DNA from: Capitulum mitella | Lineage: Eukaryota > Arthropoda > Thecostraca > Pollicipedomorpha > Pollicipedidae | Direction of reading: 5' to 3' | Length of the DNA: 64,000 bases | Assembly: GCA_030062745.1 (NCBI GenBank) | Contig: CP099842.1 | Location: 25,019,822-25,083,821 of the forward strand | Part shown: piece by piece, positions 58,086-64,000 of the stretch | Position numbering within the stretch: the first letter of the stretch is position 1 | How the letters are laid out: each line of letters begins with the position of its first letter | Program-made: the position numbers and the translations under genes | The notes under the pieces: model-generated | What the model saw: the letters and a program-made list of their open reading frames with translations, nothing else | Databases searched by the model: none | What the model was told of the DNA's origin: nothing

Positions 58086-60329
58086 GCCCGCTAAGCACAT
58101 GATTCCAGGGTTAAGTGGCTTTAGTGAGAGACGGCCCGTCTACTACCAACCTCGCCGTAAAAACCGTGCCTGAACATTCCGAACACGAAATGAAATCAGG
58201 TAAGAACGATCGAAACTGGTAGTCCAATCAGCTGAACATCACGCTTGCTATTCAAGCTAAATTCTGGAATCTAGTTTGACAAGACAGTCAAAAGGATTTA
58301 GACTTATAAATAATGAAATATATCCTGAGGGTTTGACGCCGATATTGCCAGAATATAATTGTTTTCTAACCGTTTTCACAACGATGACTCGCTGACATCC
58401 TACACTGAGATCTGATATAGCCTCCTAAATTTGAAACAAAAAGTTGTAGCACTTTATCAACAGCACTTTTTGGCCGGTTCCAGTGTTAAAGTATGCCAGA
58501 AATTTACGTTATTGCTGAAAAAACAAATCTGGGATTCTTCATGAGACCTTATGTGTGTGGGTATGCTGTCTTGTATTTTAGTTTTAAGGCAAAAAAGGAA
58601 AAAGAAAAGAATTTTTGGGCGTACCATAGTGCGCTCGAATTATTTTGAGCCCCAAAATGTTCGTAGCTTTGAGATCCTGGGGATAATGTCAGGTCCGATG
58701 TGGGATACTATTAAATCGGTTCACCATAGTAAAAATGACAACTGTTTCCAAGGAGGAGGGGAAAGGGGAATTCATGCCTTGTCGAGAACGGACTGATAAT
58801 TGATAGTTTATAGTCGGCACAGTTTCTGCCATGCCGGGTCCAAATGTTTTATGCCGCGTCCAAGGGGCTGCATGCGGAAGGAGGCGCCGGCGCTCTGGGA
58901 ATCGATGCCTCGAGGACCGCGGGTCACTGGCCTCGATGCAACTTCGTTACCAATGCCAGACCCAATCGCCGTTTGATTGTTTGCTCAAAAAGAAGGCACT
59001 CAGGCTTGGGAATTCGGCCGTTTTCTGCCTGGGAGGTGATGGGTATTTGAAAGGATAACGGTAGCGGGAGTTGGAAACTTGGTGTTGTGTATTGTGGACG
59101 GCTTTTCAAAGAAATATCCCTAATGGCCTAGCAAAGAAATGGATCAACGACAGCACTTTACCTCAGCACAACTCCTTACCCATTGGAAGGCCACATTTAT
59201 CATCAGAGAACGTTGCAGTGTGCATCGGAGTTCCGTTCTGTTTACCAAAGAAACGAGGACTAACGACCGCCGCCTGTGTCAACAAAGGATGTTCACCCGA
59301 AACACAGGCCCCTTGGATATTTCCCGAGGGAGCCCTTCATTAAGGGATTCATGCTGAATGTAAGAAAAACTTTCCGGAGGCGTCTCCGTGTTCAAACTAG
59401 GTGATATCCTGCGAACGTTCGTCTGTTGTTATTTACATCAGATGAGCAGGTAAAGTATAATCTTCTGGTAATATTTTCTCTTGGTTGTTGCGGAAGCGAT
59501 TATTGCGAGCCACTGTACGTAACACGTCGCTGGCTCTTTGTACACAATCCAAGAATATATGCTACATGGTGTTCCATTGCTGGGTGATGATGCTTTCCAT
59601 TTACTTGCCATATTTTGTGGCAATAAAAGCGCTCATTTTGTTCACAATACTGGAGAACAGAAATGATCTAATGAACGTTTGCCTAACAACAAGCGATTAT
59701 CTAAAAATGGCAACTTAGCTTGACAGCCAGCCTGTAGAAATACAATACTTCCTTCCAAGCTGTGTAGAACCCACTCATGACACAGTCCATTTCTTTTCTT
59801 ATTTGTACCTCAAGCAAGTTGCTCCTAGATGAGATCGTTGATAACGAAACGTTGTTTCCAGTTGAGACCTGGTGCTGTAAAACGTTCGCATGAGTTCCAG
59901 TAATTCTCAAGAGGTCTGACACCATAGTGGAAGAGACAACAACGGCAACCTGTTCAATATCACAGTGTACTGCAAAACCTAGACAGTCATTCGTCGTTTT
60001 ACGCCGCACTACTGATTGTCAATGCAATCTCTTCGCTCACATTTCTTGACTCGTCAGCCTTCCTTGACGAACGTCATTCAACGCCGACTATAAAATAAAA
60101 CACAAATGCCAAATGTTTGTTACTTCATCTTCATACGTAATTCCATACCGAACACAAATGTCCCGGCTCAAAACAGTGAAATACCAGCCGAATTCACGGC
60201 GCGACAGGATACAGGTTTGATGTCTGCACCTGTGGCCGGACATGGCGCCAAGCCACAGGACACTGCAGGCCCCGCTAAAGGGAAAAAACAAAGCCAGCGT
60301 CCGCGAATCAGCTCCCGCCAACGGCTACA
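58086..60329. other. unassigned stretch
   Basis: About 2.2 kb without a supportable gene, RNA or repeat. A small GC-rich patch lies at 58845-58930. Confidence 0.5.
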
Positions 60330-61130
60330 CCCCCATTTTTGTTCCGCTCTTTCGACGACGGCGTGGCTGGTGATTAATGGCCTGGGCGCACGTGCCGGTG
60401 ACAGCTCAGCGTCTTCCCTCCCCAGGCAGAGCTGGACAAAGGCGGCCACCGAGCCGGCGGGGGCGCGTCAGCAGCGGCCTGCCCGGGCCGGGTCGGCGGC
60501 GGGCACCGTGCGGTCGCCGCCCGGCGCGGGAGCGTCACTTACCCCGCTGACCGAGTGGGAGGTCGGCGCCGGCCGCCGTAAGGGCGCTTTTCCCGCCGCG
60601 TCACGGCCGCCGACGTCGCTAATGACCTGTGCGAGCGCCGACGGGGCAATGCGGCGGGCGGGCCGGCCGTCGCCGCCGCCGTCGCCGGGGCGGCGGCCAC
60701 GGGAAACTTGAGGCCGCCCGGACGGTGCCGGCGGCGCGCGGCAGTTTGTCCGCCGGCCGTCGATGCCGCCGGCGGAACCTGAGCTGGGTATGGCGGCGGC
60801 CGGCGATGCTCGGCGCGGCGTCGGCTGATCGGCCGGGCGCCGCCGCCGACGGCCGACACCGCCGACGGGAGCCGCGACGCGCCCGCGGCGACCGACGAGA
60901 CTCCTCGGCGGTCGTCAGAACCGCGCGCCGTCGACGCTTCTTCGGACGGCCTGAAATCCCGGCTATCGCCATGCCGCCCTTGTCCGCGCCGCCGGCCCGC
61001 CGGCCAGCGATTGGCCTCATCGACGACGTCGCGTCGTTGCGGCCTCGTCAGGGCTTCCGTCGCCACTCTGGCTGGCGTCTGGTCGCCGTCCGGAGTGAGC
61101 GTCGTCCTGCCGTACTGTCCTGCGAACTGT
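60330..61130. promoter_or_regulatory. large CpG-rich island 15
   Basis: About 0.8 kb of very CpG-rich DNA with many GGCGGC/GCCGCC words. Its left edge carries a TAAT core in GTGATTAATGGCC (60369-60381). The sequence is near-simple in places, so compositional frames abound. Confidence 0.5.
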
Positions 61131-61621
61131 AGTGCTCCGCTGCCTGCGACGTTCAGCTTTCTTGTGTTGTTTTTGTCACTCTCATCAAGTTGTGTACAAT
61201 GACATTTACCCCTGATCCCCTTGGCATCTGAGACCTTGCCCGTTCTGTAACCAGCATTGGCCCCTATTATAACAAAGAGCTCAGGCCTAAGAAACTCAAA
61301 ATTTGGAAATTGTAAAAATGAACTTCTGTGCCTGTCGAGGTGTTGAGGTGTTGAGACGGTGAGGTGATTAAGTCCACGGCGGTACTTGCTGACATCTCCT
61401 ACTCTGGTCGCCGTGCCTCGGCCGCCTCGGAACGGCGGCGTCTGCTGCCGGGCCAGTGGCGCAGCCCTGTCAGCCGTGCTGGGCGGCAGGCCGGGTCGGC
61501 GGCCGCCCCAGCTTAGATGCCCCACCACGTCCCGGCGGGGTGGGACCGCAGGCGCCGCCCGCGTGTGCGTGACGCAGCCGCACGCGACGTCGCGGCGGCA
61601 CGCAGCGTCCGCGCCCACCAC
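60539..61621 (-). CDS. unrecognised open frame of 360 codons (weak)
   Basis: A minus-strand frame is open for 1083 bp and spans island 15, island 16 and the lower-GC gap between them (about 61130-61370). An uninterrupted frame through the gap is less expected by chance than in the islands. That middle part has balanced composition (for example FEFLRPELFVIIGANAGYRT). The ends are Arg/Ala/Gly/Pro-rich and look compositional. No domain is recognised and no splice sites were assigned. Treat as a candidate only. Confidence 0.2.
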   Translation of the reverse strand: MVGADAACRRDVACGCVTHTRAAPAVPPRRDVVGHLSWGGRRPGLPPSTADRAAPLARQQTPPFRGGRGTATRVGDVSKYRRGLNHLTVSTPQHLDRHRSSFLQFPNFEFLRPELFVIIGANAGYRTGKVSDAKGIRGKCHCTQLDESDKNNTRKLNVAGSGALQFAGQYGRTTLTPDGDQTPARVATEALTRPQRRDVVDEANRWPAGRRRGQGRHGDSRDFRPSEEASTARGSDDRRGVSSVAAGASRLPSAVSAVGGGARPISRRRAEHRRPPPYPAQVPPAASTAGGQTAARRRHRPGGLKFPVAAAPATAAATAGPPAALPRRRSHRSLATSAAVTRREKRPYGGRRRPPTRSAG

Positions 61622-61700
61622 TGGATCCGCTCGCCGCCCTGGACAGACGGCGGCCGGGCGTGCTGCTGCCGCTGGCGGCGGTCGGACTATCGTACGAGGG
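61370..61700. promoter_or_regulatory. CpG-rich island 16
   Basis: CpG-rich patch separated from island 15 by about 240 bp of lower GC. No gene start is identified. Confidence 0.45.
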
Positions 61701-64000
61701 ACGAGGATAATACGAGTTTGGCGTGATGAATAAGATATGCCGCAAATCCCATTAGTTGTTTTCTATTCTCGCGCTTTGCACGTATACAGTATGGCCTTAA
61801 TGATGCGTCCATCGACACAGAATCCACTTGTCCTTGCTAATATCAACAAACGTTCGAAACATACAGTACTAGCTCGGTACGCCATTGTTTACCAAGCTTT
61901 TGTGGCATGCTTACGGTTACTGCTAATGAAGTCGTTCGGGCACGTCACGCAAAACTGTCTAGCGATCATGCTGGTGAAAAGCCCCCATGGACCTCTATGT
62001 CCGTGAAACTCGGAATGTTGTGGAAGTTTACTTATCCTGAAACCAGAAACGAAATACCAAGGCCCCCAATACAGCTTGATCAGGACATATGCTAGGAAAG
62101 TATATCGTGCCTGCTTGTTACATTGTACAACGGGGGTGTTTTCAAGTCGCATGTCGTTCTCTTTCACCGCCTGAAGTTCAAGATATTGTTCAAATGCGAG
62201 CTAGTTCATACAGAAGGGACATTTTGCACAAAATCAGACCATGGCTTTCTTGTAATAATACACCGGCACATTTTCAGGCATATATTCACGGCACAAACAT
62301 ATCCAAGAACTAGTGTAATAATAATGGTGTGACTGATAGCGGGAATGACAACGCACCTAACATATATATTATTCCAAGTGCATAATCAACTCACCAACGT
62401 ACAAACAACCATCTCGCTTTATATACACCACGGTTGGCCATGGGCGACACCACCTCACACAGTGCGTCATTGTCAAAGCTGTACATGTCGAGCAATCCGC
62501 GACATCACGTTTCTCTCATCGCAAGGCGCTGTGTCGTTTCACATCTGAATATTGCACTGGAACACAATCGATCGCATTGAACATTATCTCAAACACGCGG
62601 TTCAAAGCCGTGAATTAATATGTTGCACACCAGCAGACCTTCAGACGGTGCATAATCCGTCGTTATTTCTATAGGGCCTACACACTACACGTATAGTTCA
62701 ATGGCTTAATGGTCACATTGAAAGCTTGGCTGTAGGTGGCAGCAAGTACTCTCAGCGCATTATTGGCAAAGTTGCATCGGTTTTTGGCTTTCTTTCACTA
62801 GCCCACTCATTACGAAGTACCAATAAAGGAGACCTGGCTGAAAATGAAATCGGTGAGTTCTGCATCACTTCTCAGTCAAACACTCAAATATCTGTAGCTT
62901 AAGACCTGCTGGGAAAATTCAGTGCCCACTATGCCAATGTTTTGTTCATATTGCGCAACAGAAAGACGTACTGATCTTTTATCCAGACAGATTCACCCAT
63001 AAAACGTAAGGAATGACCTGCTTCATGTAGTAAAACTCATATTGCGTGACCTATTTGGTTGGTCCTTGATAGTAACTAGTCCGAAATTTTCCGAGATTGG
63101 TATGAATGGCCTTGCAGACTTTTGGCTTCCAATGAAATAACAGAGTCTGGAAAAATCAACTTTTTATTCTTAATGGCCCACTTCTGAAAGTGCGGTGCTA
63201 ACTTTTCCTCGACAGTTGACTACGCGACGGAAAACGGACTTTCTGGATAGAAAAGTCCAACCGGAGGGCAACAAATGGTACTACCACCCTTATATTCTGT
63301 CAGTAATATGGCCACGAAGTAACGCAGTTAAGCAACCGCATCAATCAGATCAAGTACAAATACAAAACAAACGGAATACGCTGACCATTGCTGTTATTGG
63401 CTATATCGGGCCCACGGCACCCGGTGGCATTCAGAGCCATTGGAGTTGTTTTTCATAAGAGCATCACTCTCACTCCACTCGGGGTTCCGCTGTGAACGTC
63501 GATTGTTCTCAAGAAATCGACGGCGTATTTGCAGCACAAATGCAGCGATCACGTGCCTTCGTATCTGTAACGCGTAAGTGTGCTGAAGGAAGGTCACTAC
63601 AGAGATCGTTACCCGATAGTGCACACTTTATAAACGTCGGAATTGCGTTATGGAATCATCATGGAATGTCCAGCTGTTCTAAACAAAGTAATTCAGATAC
63701 CCTCCAGCCTAATGGCGCGAACCGAGGAATCACCCATAAATGCATTCGCTGTGAAACTCGATTCAGATTGCTTCACATGTTCTCTGTTGCGCTTAATCGC
63801 CACGTCTAAATTCATTGCTTCATTAAAGTCGTTGGAATGGAATGAGGCAATGGCCCGCCGACCCCTCTGTCGATTAAAAGCACTACACATTGCCAAATTT
63901 AGTTGCGAACTGCTGACTGATTACAATTTTATTACTGTGACCGGTGTAACAGGATGAGAACTTCCTTGTTGTGAAAACCGCACTAAAATTTAAAAAACGT
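61701..64000. other. unassigned AT-rich stretch to the window end
   Basis: No gene, RNA gene or repeat could be supported. Open frames are short and without motifs. Confidence 0.5.

Noticed and set aside
1-64000. CRISPR arrays, prokaryotic operons, endogenous retroviruses or LTR elements
   Set aside because: Tandem arrays here lack unique spacers, no bacterial gene organisation exists, and no paired long direct repeats or retroviral-type proteins were seen.

Overview
The window is eukaryotic, almost certainly metazoan nuclear DNA. It holds a class II tRNA gene with internal Pol III boxes, TTAA-bounded non-autonomous DNA transposons present in several decayed copies, many minisatellites, and a mosaic of AT-rich DNA broken by short GC- and CpG-rich islands. 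CpG is kept in the large satellite (an ACGCGT core in most units) and in the islands, which fits a sparsely methylated invertebrate genome. I cannot name the species. No protein-coding gene could be recognised by family. The few coding calls are low-confidence exon candidates, so the window reads as a gene desert, or as intronic or intergenic DNA around genes lying outside it.

Layout. Bases 378-4565 are one satellite of about 200 units of 21 bp with higher-order duplications. Bases 6470-7705 form a very large imperfect palindrome with two arms of about 470 bp. Bases 9.9-12.8 kb hold two old, strongly decayed minisatellites. From 14 kb to the end, about sixteen CpG-rich islands of roughly 0.2-0.9 kb recur every 2-5 kb. 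Several carry promoter-type motifs (NRF1-like, RFX X-box, YY1, CACGTG), and some hold their own minisatellites (15.3, 41.2-41.9 and 42.3 kb). A tRNA-Leu(UAA)-like gene lies at 21995-22083.

Mobile elements. Family A (22408-23408, 32627-33445, 51157-52498) and family B (53835-55058, plus a copy split into 35196-35690 and 38735-39457) are about 0.8-1.3 kb, lie between TTAA or decayed TTAA, have GC-rich inverted ends, carry no transposase, and are loaded with AGGTCA/TGACCT half-sites. The two halves of the split family B copy add up to the length of the complete copy. This shows a 3.04 kb insertion flanked by TGAG on both sides. A third small family, C, is seen at 28533-28800 (minus) and 37785-38045 (plus, inside the 3 kb insertion).

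How the parts work together: no operon or pathway is visible. The most defensible reading is a repeat-rich, gene-poor region with islands that may be promoters or enhancers. All alignments and boundaries were made by eye, so element edges are uncertain by a few to a few tens of bases, and island edges by about 50 bases.
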